Positions 26,232 through 37,400 of a DNA stretch of 64,000 nt are shown in pieces. The translations under genes and the position numbers were made by a program. The DNA is from Chamaecrista fasciculata. Its lineage: Eukaryota; Streptophyta; Magnoliopsida; Fabales; Fabaceae. The notes beneath the pieces are model-generated. The model had not been told where the DNA came from, ran no database searches, and saw nothing but the letters and a program-made list of their open reading frames with translations. The stretch's first letter is position 1, and each line of letters starts with the position of its first letter. The stretch is from assembly GCA_003254925.1 (NCBI GenBank), contig QANZ01050821.1, forward strand, positions 104,419 through 168,418, given 5' to 3'.

Positions 26232-27046
26232 TATTATATATTCATCCTAAGTAACTTAATACATGAACCATACTTAATATATGATACATGAATTACAGAA
26301 TTCAAACAAAAAAAAAAATTCAACTCATTAATCTCAACATGCTCGTTGGTCTTCCATATATACTCCCAATATTTTCCTTAGTTTGTATCAAAGGCATTAT
26401 CAAAGGATAAGTTTTATTCCTTATTAATAGTTTGTTGATACCACATTTTAACTATTAATATTATTGAGAGATAAAACCCCTCAGTGATACCTTAGTTTGT
26501 TTTTTTGTCAATCAAATCATAACACAACATTATTCTAATACAACAAAATCTTATCTCCAAAATGTTCACAAATAAGTCTACAACTTCAATTGCTTCTTCA
26601 TTCTTGCCCTTCTATTGCATCTCTATCCACTTGTGTTAAATCAATAATGCCTTTGTGGATTTTTGGTCTATATAGTCAATGCCGACACAATAGTGCCTTG
26701 GGAAAATGACGTTTCAGCAAATTACTTTTTTTATAATGCAACCTAAGTTCCACATTTTTTGTCCCACTACCACATATCGTGGGCTAGTGTTATTCTCCAC
26801 CTCCAAATGTACTATGTATAGGTATATACAGTTACAAACAGGAGAAGTTTGATATATGAATTTTGAAAATATGAGAGTGAGAATCTTAATTTTAAAAATA
26901 GACAAATTCCATGATTCTTCATAATTTTAATTGTCTCCCTCTAAGAGAGTGAGAATCTTGTATTTTTATATTATGATATGAGATTAAAGATAGACATTTT
27001 GAATGGATGCTATTATTATGACTAAAGTTTTTAGACTAACTATTAA

Positions 27047-27763
27047 AAACTTGGGGCAGCACTCTACTAATTCTTCTTCTTTAAAAAAAATTACTAATTA
27101 ATTGTTTGTGGATTCAGCCATTATAGATGTAGGTAATTTGGCAAAAGTACTCATTTCGTCCCCAAACTTTACATCAACTGTCAATTTTGTGCCCAAACTT
27201 TTTTTGTTGTCAACTTCGTCCCCAAACTTTACACAAACTGTCAATTTCATCCCCAATCTTTTTTTGCTGTCAATTTTGTCCCCAAACTTTACATCAACTT
27301 TCAATTTCGTCCCCAATCTTTCACATTTTCGTCAATTTTATCCTTTGACTAACTTCTTTTAATAAATTAACGACAGACCGCATCCTGTTTTTAAATCTAA
27401 GTTAGAATTTGAGTTTCTTTTTCTATCAATTTTACATTATATATTGTTAGCCACATAGATTTTGTCATCAATATTTGGCTAAAGTAAGAGCAAAGGATAA
27501 AATTGACCAAAATGTGAAAGATTAGGGACGAAATTGACAACAAAAACATATTGGGGATGAAATTGACAGCATGTGTAAAGTTTGGGGACAAAATTGACAG
27601 CAAAGAAAGATTGGGGACGAAATTGACAGCAGGTGTAAAGTTTAGGGACAAAATGAATATTTTGCCAAACTTGGGGCAGCACTCTACTAATTCTTCTTCT
27701 TTAAAAAAAATTACTAATTAATTGTTTGTGGATTCAGCCATTATAGATGTAGGTAATTTGGCA
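27047..27763. repeat. 97-bp exact direct repeats flanking a MITE
   Basis: Positions 27047-27143 and 27667-27763 are identical over 97 bp (starting AAACTTGGGGCAGCACTC, ending GTAATTTGGCA), with a period of 620 bp. The segment between them is a 'gtccccaaac' inverted-repeat element. A transposase target duplication would be 2-11 bp, so this is a larger duplication joined to the element's ends. Confidence 0.93.
27138..27669. mobile_element. TIR element of the 'gtccccaaac' type (about 530 bp)
   Basis: The ends TTTGGCAAAAGTACTCATTT and the inverse of TTTGGCAAAATATTCATTTT face each other. The arms carry repeated 'cgtccccaaactttaca' units about 45-60 bp apart, in opposite orientations on the two sides. 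There is no coding potential. Its outermost bases overlap the 97-bp direct repeats, so the usual short target duplication cannot be read. Confidence 0.75.
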
Positions 27764-27849
27764 CTTGCAGCCACAACCCACAACTTTTTAATTTTAAACT
27801 TTTTCAACCCATTTCCAATTATCACATATGTGACCTCCTAGTAAATGTA

Positions 27850-28007
27850 GGCTTTGGATCCCCTGCCGTACCGCAGGGCGTGCGGTGCGGCAGGGACCAA
27901 TAGAAGTGCGCCATGTGGCGCCACTTGCACACGTGGCGCCACGTGGCACATGCCCATTGGCCCCTGCCGCACCGCACGCCCTGCGGTACGGCAGGGGATC
28001 CGTTCCC
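27850..28007. mobile_element. GC-rich foldback MITE (158 bp, MULE-type)
   Basis: An exact 9-bp duplication, GTAAATGTA (27841-27849 and 28008-28016), flanks a 158-bp near-perfect palindrome with arms of about 79 bp. Forty consecutive bases from GGATCCCCTGCCGTACCGCA onward are perfectly repeated in inverse on the other arm. The inner arms then hold CCAAT...ATTGG and GTGGCGCCAC units. It is strikingly GC-rich in AT-rich surroundings. The 9-bp duplication points to a Mutator-like transposase. The centre contains ACGTGGC, the core of G-box/ABRE sites, which could matter if it lands near a promoter. Confidence 0.88.
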
Positions 28008-28758
28008 GTAAATGTATTGGTCCGTTGCTCGTGAGTGGTGAAGAATGAAGAGGAAACAAAATTAAAATTGTGTTTTTCGTTTGAAAAAGCTAAACAACTT
28101 TATATAGAATGAAATGTCATATATAACCTTTTACTTTTTTTAAAAAAAAGAAGAAAAATAGATATTTCTAAATAATTTTTATTTTATTTTCTATCGGCTT
28201 CTGAAAATAAATAATAAGCTGAATGATAACAAAAGTAAATTCCTACTATCACAGTATATAACATGAATAGTTGGAAATTCCTACTATCACAGTCCACTTA
28301 TGCACAACAAACATGGTTCAAATTAAAAATTATTTTTTAATGACAAATTTGTCGCCACTAGACTACCACTTTTTAGCTTTTAGTCAACCTTTTGCTAACT
28401 CAATAATCATTTGCTACTCCTCTCTCAAATTTTCTCAAGTCTCAACCAAGATGTATATCGAAGCTTGTTTTTCTTTTACTTCTCCATGGTTTTATTTCTT
28501 TTTTTAATTAATCCAATTTTTTTTTTACTTTTTTAATATCATATTCCATTTAAATCATTATGTTTAAAAAATAGCAAGGGTAAAACATCTAATATAGTTA
28601 TATTCTTATCCCCTTCGTCCTTTGTATTTTTTTTGTTCCTCAAGAGAGATAAAAACTCTACGCCTAGTAAGCAAACTTTAAAATCAGAAGCTTTAAGGGA
28701 TGAGTTTATTTTTTGAGAATTTATTGAATTGGATTACTTTTCTTCGTATAATAATCAA

Positions 28759-29223
28759 GGCAAGTTTATTTGGTCCTATATCTTTTGCTCAGGTTTTGAT
28801 TTGGTCCTGTATTGAATTTTTGGTCTCATATCTTTGGATCAGATTGCAAAATTGATCTCATATCTTTTGCAAAATATTCCACAATTAATTTCATAACGGT
28901 GGAACCTTTTGTAAAGATATGAGACCAAATCTACAATAAAAAAAATATATGAGACCAATTCTGTACCTGACCAAAAAATATGAAATCTCGTGTCGCTTAA
29001 GCAAATGTTGCGGTTCGAATCTCGCCTTGTGTATACAACAACTAATTGGCTAGCGGAAGACTCTTAAATGGAGCTCAGATCCGCGGAGGGTTAGTCTTTA
29101 GCCTATCGGGCTGGGGGATATCTTGGACAACAAAAAAAAAATGGAATCAAAAGTACAAAAAAAAAATTACATGACCAAATTGAAACATGAGCAAAAGATA
29201 TGAAACTAAAAGTGTACTTTGCC
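28759..29223. mobile_element. Inverted-repeat element interrupted by a SINE
   Basis: The left end GGCAAGTTTATTTGGTCCTA and the inverse of the right end (GGCAAAGTACACTTTTAGTT) share the GGCAA start and the 'tatcttttgctca' segment. I could not match a target duplication, so the copy is probably old. A SINE piece at about 28,982-29,141 is inserted in its right half. Confidence 0.65.
28982..29141 (+). mobile_element. tRNA-derived SINE, 5'-truncated
   Basis: GGTTCGAATCTCG (about 29,011-29,023) fits the RNA polymerase III B box consensus. It is followed by about 100 bp of non-tRNA body and an A-run at about 29,130-29,140. The A box that should lie 30-40 bp upstream is not evident, so the 5' end is probably lost. 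ATGAAATC before and ATGGAATC after may be the target duplication. The family was not identified. Confidence 0.65.
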
Positions 29224-29254
29224 AACAATCTATTACAGATTACTAAAAGCTTGA

Positions 29255-32200
29255 CTACATGAGGATAATCCCAATTCCAATGCTTAAAGGCCTGTGAAAT
29301 TGCTGTGTATCTGCTCTGCCTCTGTGAGCACAAGTGTCAAGAAGCTCACTCTTGATACGATGAAGTTCCTGAATGACAATCTTCATGTTAATCCTTTCTT
29401 TCGGAGACCCCGTTGAGCATGCAAGTCCTATTTGGAAAACTGATATCAAACACTTTTGCATTTCAGCTCCCATCATCATCACCTTCATCTGGCTCTCACT
29501 TTCTTTCACACTGCAGATTCCATCTTCCAAATCCATCTCTTCTCTGTGATGACTGTCACAGTTATTTTGGAGAAGAATTGGGTCAACTACATCAACAAGG
29601 TTTTGGGGCAATGCGATTCTGACATAATTGTGAAGATTAAAGCCATCTGTCAATGTTTCATGGGTGGGTCTTTTTCCAGTGAACATCTCCAAAATTAGGA
29701 TCCCAAAGCTGTACACATCTCCCTGAATTGATGCCTCACCTCCCATTCCGTACTCTGCATGCATCTCATCCATTGTTCATAAAAGCACTGTTAGTTTCAT
29801 GCATATTTTTTCTTGGACAGTAACACAAATATGAAATATCATAACAATCTGCTATTTGCATTCATGCTAAATGAGGATACCTATGAAGCATGGACACTTC
29901 ATTTTGAAGGCGTGTCACCGTGTCAGACACGTGTCAGTGTCCGACACTCGTACGACACCGACACGACACATATACATAAATTTTAAAATATAAATCAATT
30001 TTTTGTAACTTTAACATGACATATAAGAGAAAATAATAATAGATATGACATATATTATGAATAAAAATTGTAATTTTTAAATTTTTCATTAAAAATTGTG
30101 AATATTTAATTATTTATATATATAAATGTATGCCGTGTCGTGTCGGGTAATTATGAGAGTTTAGCGTGTCGCTGTGTCCGTGTCCGTGTCGTGTCCCGTG
30201 TCCGTGTCAGTGTCCATGCTTCATAGGAGGATACTATAATTAGATAATGATCCAAATAAGTAGTAGAAATTAAAAAAAAAAAAAAAGAGTAAACCTATAA
30301 ATTGGTCCTTAAAAAATACACAAATTAACAACTCAATCTTTCAAAGTTTAGTTTACACTATTTAATCCCTAAAAAATCATGGAACCAATATATTTGTCCT
30401 CTTGTCCCTACAAGTTAATCCCAAAAAATGGGCTAAAGCGATTAAGTTATATTGCCTCTATAACTTTCAAGCACTAAAGTATATAAAATAGACTTTCAGG
30501 AATTGAGTTGTGAAACTTATATATATTTTAGGAATCAAACTATATGTTTACTAAAAAAATTAAAAGTTGTCACCTGGAGCAGCATAGCCTACAGTGCCCT
30601 TTAATCCAATCGTGCTGGTCTGATTCTGACGAACTTGATTGGTAGCTACAAGTCTTGATAAACCAAAGTCACTTACATGAGCAACCATATCAGAATCAAG
30701 GAGAATATTGCTGGGCTTTAAATCACAGTGAACAATAGGTTGTTCACATTCATAGTGAAGATAGTGTAAAGCAAAAGCAGCATCAATTGCAATATTTAGT
30801 CTCTGAAGAAGGTTTAATGATAGATTTTCTCCACCTTTCTCTGGATGTAGCCATTTATCCAAACTTCCATTCGCCATGAACTCGAAAACGAGACATTTGA
30901 AATCATTGCCTTTGTAATCAGTGCTGGAGCAACAAGTTAAGATCTTGACAAGGTTTCGATGCCTGATACTTCTCAAGGCATTACATTCAGCCATGAAACT
31001 CTTTGAAGCTCCTTCCTTTTGCAGGTTGAGAACCTTAATGGCTACCACTTTTCCATCTGAATCAAAAGTTCCTTTATATACAGAACCAAAACCACCGGAT
31101 CCTATCAAATTTTTGGGAGAAAAGCCTTCAGTTGCCTGATGAAGCTTTTTGTATGAAACTCGGGAGGCATCCTCAATAGAAGAGGAAGTAGAACGTGGTT
31201 TCTTTGATTTTCTCATCCAGTAAATTGCAAATAGAGTTGCCAACAGAATACAAAATACTACTACTACACTAACAACTATAATGACCTTTTTCAGTTTATG
31301 GCTTTTACTCTGCTTTATTACTTGGACTGGGCATGATGGTAGCTTCAATTCCTGGACACCTCCACAAAGTAAATTATTTCCTGTCACTGAGACTGCACTG
31401 GCATTTTTGAAAACTCCTTCATTTGGCACCTCACCCTCAAGATTATTGAATGAAAAGTTCAAAGACACAGAAGGATGCAATCTCTCGAGCACTTTTGGAA
31501 TTTGTCCCGAGAGGTTGTTTTGTGAGAGATCTAAAACAACTAGACTACTTAATGAAGCCAAGGATGAAGGTATATTACCTTGAAAGGAATTCTTTTGCAG
31601 GTAAAGATATTCAAGGCTTACGCAACCTCCAATAGTTTCTGGAATCTCACCTGAAAAGTTGTTTTCTGAGAGATCCAACGAGTTGATGTTTCTCAAGTTG
31701 CCTACTTCTCTGGGTAGATTGCCGCTTAATGAGTTTCTCGATAAGTTGAGAAGCTGTGATAAGGAGGATAGTCCAATTACCTGGCTTGGAACACTTCCAC
31801 TGAGGTTATTCCGTGACATGTCCAAGTATAGCAAATTTTGACAATTTCCCATACTTGAAGGAATGCTCCCTTCAAACCTGTTATTGTATAAGAATAGCTT
31901 GTTCAGCATAGTGAGATTTCCCATGGAGGATGGAATCTGCCCAGATAATCTGTTACCACTGACAGACATCACTTGTATGTTCTGGAATTTACCAAAAGAA
32001 GTGGGAATGATGCCTGTGAGGAGGTTATCCTCCAAAGTTAAGACAGCCAAGTTTATCAGATTTCCAATTTCTTCTGGGATGCTACCAACCAAGTTATTGG
32101 AATCAAAATACATCTGCATGATCTGGGTTGAGAGATTGCCTACTATTGGGGGCAATATACCTCCAAAATTGTTTGAACCCAGATCAAAGTATTCTAAATT

Positions 32201-33265
32201 GCTGCAATTCACTAGAGAAGTTAAGAAAGCTAAGCCATCACTTGAGTTTCTTCCAAAAAGATTTTGACCAAATCCTAGCCACCAAAGATCTTGTAGGTTT
32301 CCCAGGTTGGTTGGAATTGGTCCCACAAAATTATTGCCATAGATGTCAAAGACTTGAAGACCAGAAATGTTGGATAATGAAGTTGGAATGGGACCAGAAA
32401 GTTGATTACCCCCAAATTCAATGACTTGGAGGTTTGGGAGGGTGAAGCCTATGTTTTGTGGTAGAGTGCCATTTAGATGGTTGACTGTGATTGAGAAAGT
32501 ATTGAGTGAAGATATATTGTAAAGGGAAGAAGGGACAAGACCAGACAGTCTATTGTCACCAACCAAAAACAAGACTAAGTTTTTCAAAAGTCCCAGGCTA
32601 TCTGGAATAGTTCCCTCCAAATCATTGTATGGTGCAGCAAAATATTTGAGGGATGAAGCATTACCTAAGGAAGATGGTAAGCCTCCTGTGACATTGTTCT
32701 TGTCAAGAAAAAGAGTTTCAAGTTTTGTCAACGAGCCAAACTGGGTGGGGATAGTCCCTGTGAACTCATTGTCTGCAAGGTCAATGACTTTGAGTGAGGA
32801 GCAGTTGGCTAGGCTGGTTGGAATATCACCTCTCAGTGTGTTGTTGGCAAGATGAAGAGATTGCAGACGAAACAAATTACCAACTTCATCTGGAATTTGG
32901 CCATGGAAGCTGTTATTTTGGAGATTGATGGATCTAAGAAAGGAGAGATTGGCAATGAAAGGTGATATTGGTCCACTTAACTTGTATCCACCAAGATCTA
33001 AGGATATGACTCTCAAGTGTCGCTGGCTGCATGTCACGCCACTCCAGTTGCACAAGTGAATTGAGTCATTCCAAGTACTCAAAACTCCATTTGGGTCATG
33101 GCTTATTGAATCTTTAAATTTGAGCAGAGCCAACCTGTCTCCTTCGGTTGCGTTTCTTGCAGCACAAGCATTAGGAATAGGCAGTGACAGTGGTAGTAGC
33201 AGTAGCAGAAGGAGCTTCTGTAGAGACCACAGTGCAGACAAGTAATAAGCATTGTGAAGCTTCAT
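29255..33265 (-). CDS. LRR-XII receptor-like kinase 2 (XA21/EFR-like)
   Basis: Two exons, 33265-30574 and 29754-29255, join within the same APE codon as in its paralogue to give about 1063 aa. The start is set at 33265 ([10 protein letters not shown]...) because the context matches the paralogue's start; an ATG six codons upstream is also open. A Leu-rich signal peptide is followed by the LRR N-cap ([13 protein letters not shown]...CNWSGVTC), more than 20 LRRs and a membrane helix ([20 protein letters not shown]). The kinase has [23 protein letters not shown] and DFG. HCD marks it as non-RD, typical of pattern-recognition receptors. Its intron is 819 bp against 87 bp in the paralogue, because two MITEs sit in it. 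The C-terminal tail is slightly longer than in paralogue 1. The ligand is unknown. Confidence 0.95.
29881..30226. mobile_element. hAT-type MITE, copy B, in receptor kinase 2 intron (346 bp)
   Basis: An exact 8-bp duplication, GAGGATAC, lies at 29873-29880 and 30227-30234. The ends are CTATGAAGCATGGACACT and its inverse, with the same GACACGG-rich subterminal zones as copy A at 25321 but in reversed orientation. It accounts for much of the large intron. Confidence 0.9.
30288..30552. mobile_element. Small TIR element in the same intron (265 bp)
   Basis: AGTAAACCTATAAATTGGTCC on the left and the inverse of AGTAAACATATAGTTTGATTCC on the right form imperfect inverted ends. They stand next to A-rich tracts that blur any target duplication. 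There is no coding potential. It ends about 20 bp from the splice donor at 30,573. Confidence 0.6.
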
Positions 33266-34010
33266 TGTGCTACCAGGAGCCAAAATACAATATTGCTGTG
33301 ATATGGAGGAAAGACTTTGTGATTAATATATATGATTATTGATATTGCCTCTCTTCGATGTTAATGCCATAACTATCGGAAGCTTTGACAAGCAATCGAA
33401 TAAATTATGGAAGAAAAGTTGACGAATTCTTCAATCGTGATGAACAGAGAATATAATATAGTTTAGCTGCCGCTGGTACTTTCTAGTACACTTCATAATT
33501 CACATTAGAATACGATTTTGATGAGGAAAAATATTCGCTAGCCCGGCCCCTAATGTTGCGTCATGTTTATACTTCACGCTGGTTAGTTGACTTTTGACAT
33601 TCAACATGGTATGAAAAATTGTCTTTATCCTCAGAGAATCCGAATGTAATCATGTAATATTATATTATTCAAACTCTTCTATAGTATAAACTGAATTAAG
33701 TTATGCAAGGCTAGTTATGTACAGTTCATCATTAATTCTCAGCTCATATCTCTCCATCAAAGTCAAAAATTAATATTTAATCTTATCTGTAGCTCTATCA
33801 ATAATGTAATGGGCTCGTTTGATCATGAGGGAAAAAAAAAAGATAATAGAAGAGTGTCTTGCAAGAAAAGCTTACAGGGTTTCCATCTACATTAAGTGGC
33901 TACCAACCTATGTCCTTTGGTGATACTAAAGGATTTTATCAGTATTCCTTGATCAAAACGTTGGTCCAACGCAATATATACATATATACATATATATGTA
34001 TATATATATC
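33266..34010. other. Upstream region of receptor kinase 2, ending in a (TA)n tract
   Basis: The leader and promoter of the minus-strand kinase should lie here; no single TATA box stands out. From about 33,973 to 34,010 the DNA is an alternating TA/TACATA tract that directly abuts the left end of the pararetrovirus fossil. Confidence 0.5.
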
Positions 34011-34450
34011 AGGGTGTCAGACAACTCTCCTACTTTTGACCATGATTCAGAAAGCATGAGACACTTGTCTCAGTTTGATTAAGCCGACACTACAGTAAGC
34101 AGACAACAGGCATCTACTTTTCAGAAAGCATAAGACGGTGGGCATCTTCTTTACAAAAAGACGCCATTCACTATTCACTTTTACTATTTGCTTTAGAAAA
34201 GTTTGTCGTTTATCATTATTGTATTTCGGATTTGAAATGTTTTGAAATCCGTAGAATTGTCTATTTAAACATTTCAGTTTTCTTTTAGAAACAAGAGTTT
34301 GATAGCATCGAACAAGTGTGATTAGTTTTCTTCTCTCCATCTCCTGTAAATTTCTCTGAAGTGTTGAAGTTTCTTTGTAAGTTTTTATTTTCAAGATAAA
34401 TAAAGTTCAGTTTTTAAAAGTCATCTTCTTCCATAATTTTTGATAAGTAC
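34011..34450 (+). repeat. Left terminal repeat of the pararetrovirus fossil (440 bp)
   Basis: It shares AGGGTGTCAGAC...GATAAGTAC with the right copy at 41136-41575. It holds the viral promoter region, a TATA-like CTATTTAAAC near 34,260 and a polyadenylation signal AATAAA near 34,400. It therefore resembles U3 plus R of an LTR, although it ends about 30 bp before the primer site. Confidence 0.9.
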
Positions 34451-34481
34451 TTTAATACTTTAATAGTTTACGATCCTGAAA

Positions 34482-34494
34482 TGGTATCAGAGCC
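34482..34494 (+). other. Primer-binding site, initiator tRNA-Met
   Basis: TGGTATCAGAGCC is complementary to the 3' end of plant initiator tRNA-Met, the primer for minus-strand synthesis in caulimovirids. It is 31 bases past the end of the left repeat; in true LTR elements this gap is only a few bases. Confidence 0.9.
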
Positions 34495-37400
34495 AAGTTT
34501 TTTAAATTAACTTGAATATTTAACAATAATTCTACCTTTCATTAAGTTAGGCCGTGCTAGCGTTGGTCAGCCATGTTGTAACTCGTTGGTCAGCCCGTGT
34601 GAGCCGTGTGAGGCGTTTTAGGGTGGTCCCGAGGCGGTGGTCCCGATAGACAGTCTTAGCTAAGTTAAAGGTATAGATTTATTGTAGAAATGTCTAAGTT
34701 AATTAAGAAGCTTAGTTCTTTATCATTAGGAAAAGATGTCACTACCATCCCCTCTACCTCATCTTCTTCTTTAAGTTTATATATACAAAACCAAGATATA
34801 GTTAATAATTCAAAATTAGTAATAAGTGAAATAGAAAATAGATTAACTGTCTGGGATATGCCTAGAATTCCCAGTAAAGAAGTTTATAGACAGTCTACTT
34901 TTAATTTCATGAGTAAAGATGTCTGTAGAACTATAGAATCCACTCACTCCATGAGCGGAGCTCAAGAAAATCTTTATTTATTAGATAAACAGATGATAGA
35001 TCAACATAGAAAAGAAAAATTTTAAATATTTGCATGTAGGATTAATTCAAGTCGCTGTAAAACCTTTACATCGACTAGGAATAGATCATCCAGTTTTGCT
35101 TGTTTTGTGTGATAGAAATGCCCTTAATTTTAAAGATTCTTTAATTGCGCTAGCAGAATCAAATTTATATGATGGTCCGATTTATTTCAATGTTTTTCCA
35201 GATTTACCTCTTGGTTTAAGTAAACTAAGAATAGAAAACTCTTTAGTTTTATATATAGTAACGAAAGAAGGTATTTTTCGTGTTGACCCAGAACATTTAG
35301 CAGTAATTTATAGAATTCATTATAAATTATTACATACGTGTTTAAATATAGGAATTAAACAAGTTTCGCCTAAAAACGAAACAATTCTGTTAGAAGCAAA
35401 TTTACAGCGATCAAAGGTTCATACCCCAAAGTTGATCAAACATGCTGATAAAATTGCCTCTTTACAGAAAGAGTGGAACTTGAAACAGATTTGTTCTCCA
35501 CCTAGGATAGAGAATAATATTTTAGATAGTTTTGAACTAGACCCAGATGGTAATGTTAAACTTAGAATGCAGAGGTCTTTTTCATCAAAAAATTTTTATA
35601 ATCAGAAAGAAGAATCTACATCTAGAAGATCTGTAGATTCTAGCTCTACGTTACATTTTGATTTAGCAGGTGTTAATTTCAAACCAGTTATTCCTGAACC
35701 AGTATATGAAGAAAAGTTGGATAGTTATTCTCCTACTCGTTCTCAAATAATGGTCTTGAATAAAGAATTTGAAATTAATAAAGAATTATTAAAAAAGGAT
35801 CTTATGTCTGATAAAAATAAAGAATGTAGAAAATGGTATTTTACTACTTTCTCTTCAGAACAAAAGTCTGAATGGCTTCAAATGTTTTATGATTATTTGT
35901 CAGAAATTAAAGAACATGTTTTCTTTTTTGAATGGTTTGATATGTTTTGTATAGAAAATCCTTTTCTTTCTTCTATAAATGTCACCAGTAAAATTACCAC
36001 TAGCTGGGTAACAGAAAAAGGTGATAAAGTAGAATCTATTTATCCACCATATGAGAATTTAAAATTACAAGTAGGAAGTTCATTTGTTGACACTACTCCT
36101 ATAAAGGTTGTTGAAGATAAAAAATCTTTAAAGGATGTTCCAGTGTCTAAAATGGATATTTCGAAAGTAGTTTCTCAGAATAATTTCTCCACTATTACTT
36201 TAAATACTATATCTCAACATATGAATAGAATCGAAAATGTTTTAAATAAACCAGAACAAATGTAGAATAATTTGGGTCTGAGAAATATGTCTCTTGATAA
36301 ATCTTCTTTTGTTGCATCTTCTTCTTCTTTGCAGAAATCTAGTTTTAAGTTTTCAGTTTTATCAGATGATATTTGTAAACAGATTAAGCTAGGAAGAAAT
36401 AAAGATGCTTTACTTTCAGAAATAATAGAGAAGTTTATTAAGCTAGATGTTAAGAATAAGTCTATAAATGTTTTAAGTCAATACGAAAGTAGTAGTGAAG
36501 AAAATTTTTTAGAAAAAATTGATTTTAAGAAAAATCCGTCTACTTCGTTTGCCAGAACTAGAAATTATTATCCAAGACCCACATATCCTGATACTTAGTT
36601 TGAAGAAAAGGGTATGGATTATACTACTAGTTACACTGGTAAGGATATTATAGAATAGAATTTAGATGGAAAATCAGAATATCAGATTTTAGATATGCTG
36701 CAGAATATGACTATATATGCTTCGGCATGTAAGGTTCATAATAATACTGATAAAGCTATAGCTACCATGATAGCTACTGGCTTTGTAGGTCAGTTAAAAG
36801 GTTGGTGGGATAATTATCTCACTAATACAGATAAAAATACAGTTTTAGAAGCTCTTAAGCAAGAAGGACAAACGGTAGTCCAAGATGCTGTAGCAACTTT
36901 AGTTTGGGCCTAAACATTTTGTAGGTGATCCCGTTAATTCGCAAGAACGAATTTCAGAACAGTTAATGAATTTACGTTGTCCTACCATGTCAGATTTTAG
37001 ATGGTATAAAGATATGTTTTTAACAAAAGTTTTCATGAGACCAGATTGTTCTCAGAACTTTTGGAAAGAACATTTTATAGCAGGCTTACCAAAACTCTTT
37101 GCCGAAAGGGTTAGAGAAGCTATTAGAAGAACGTTAAATATTAATACTATTTCTTATAATAGTCTGTCTTATGGTCAGTTAATTAATTTAGTTACAACAA
37201 AAGGTTTATCTTTGTGTAATGATTTGAAATTACAGTCAAAATTACGGAAAGAATCTTTTGATAATAGGAAAGAACTTGGAAGTTTTTGTCAGCAATATGG
37301 CTATGAAAAAATCCAAGCTCCTACCCTGAAAAGAAAGAGAAGGTTTGCAAAACCTCAAACTTTCAGAAAAAGGTTTTATAAACAAAATTTTTTTTCAAAT

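Noticed and set aside
27102-27682. Repetitive frames rich in VNFVPKL units
   Set aside because: They are translations of the 'gtccccaaac' repeats of an inverted-repeat element, not a repeat protein.
27838-28059. Ala/Arg/Pro-rich frames on both strands
   Set aside because: They arise from the GC-rich palindrome, which is a MITE.
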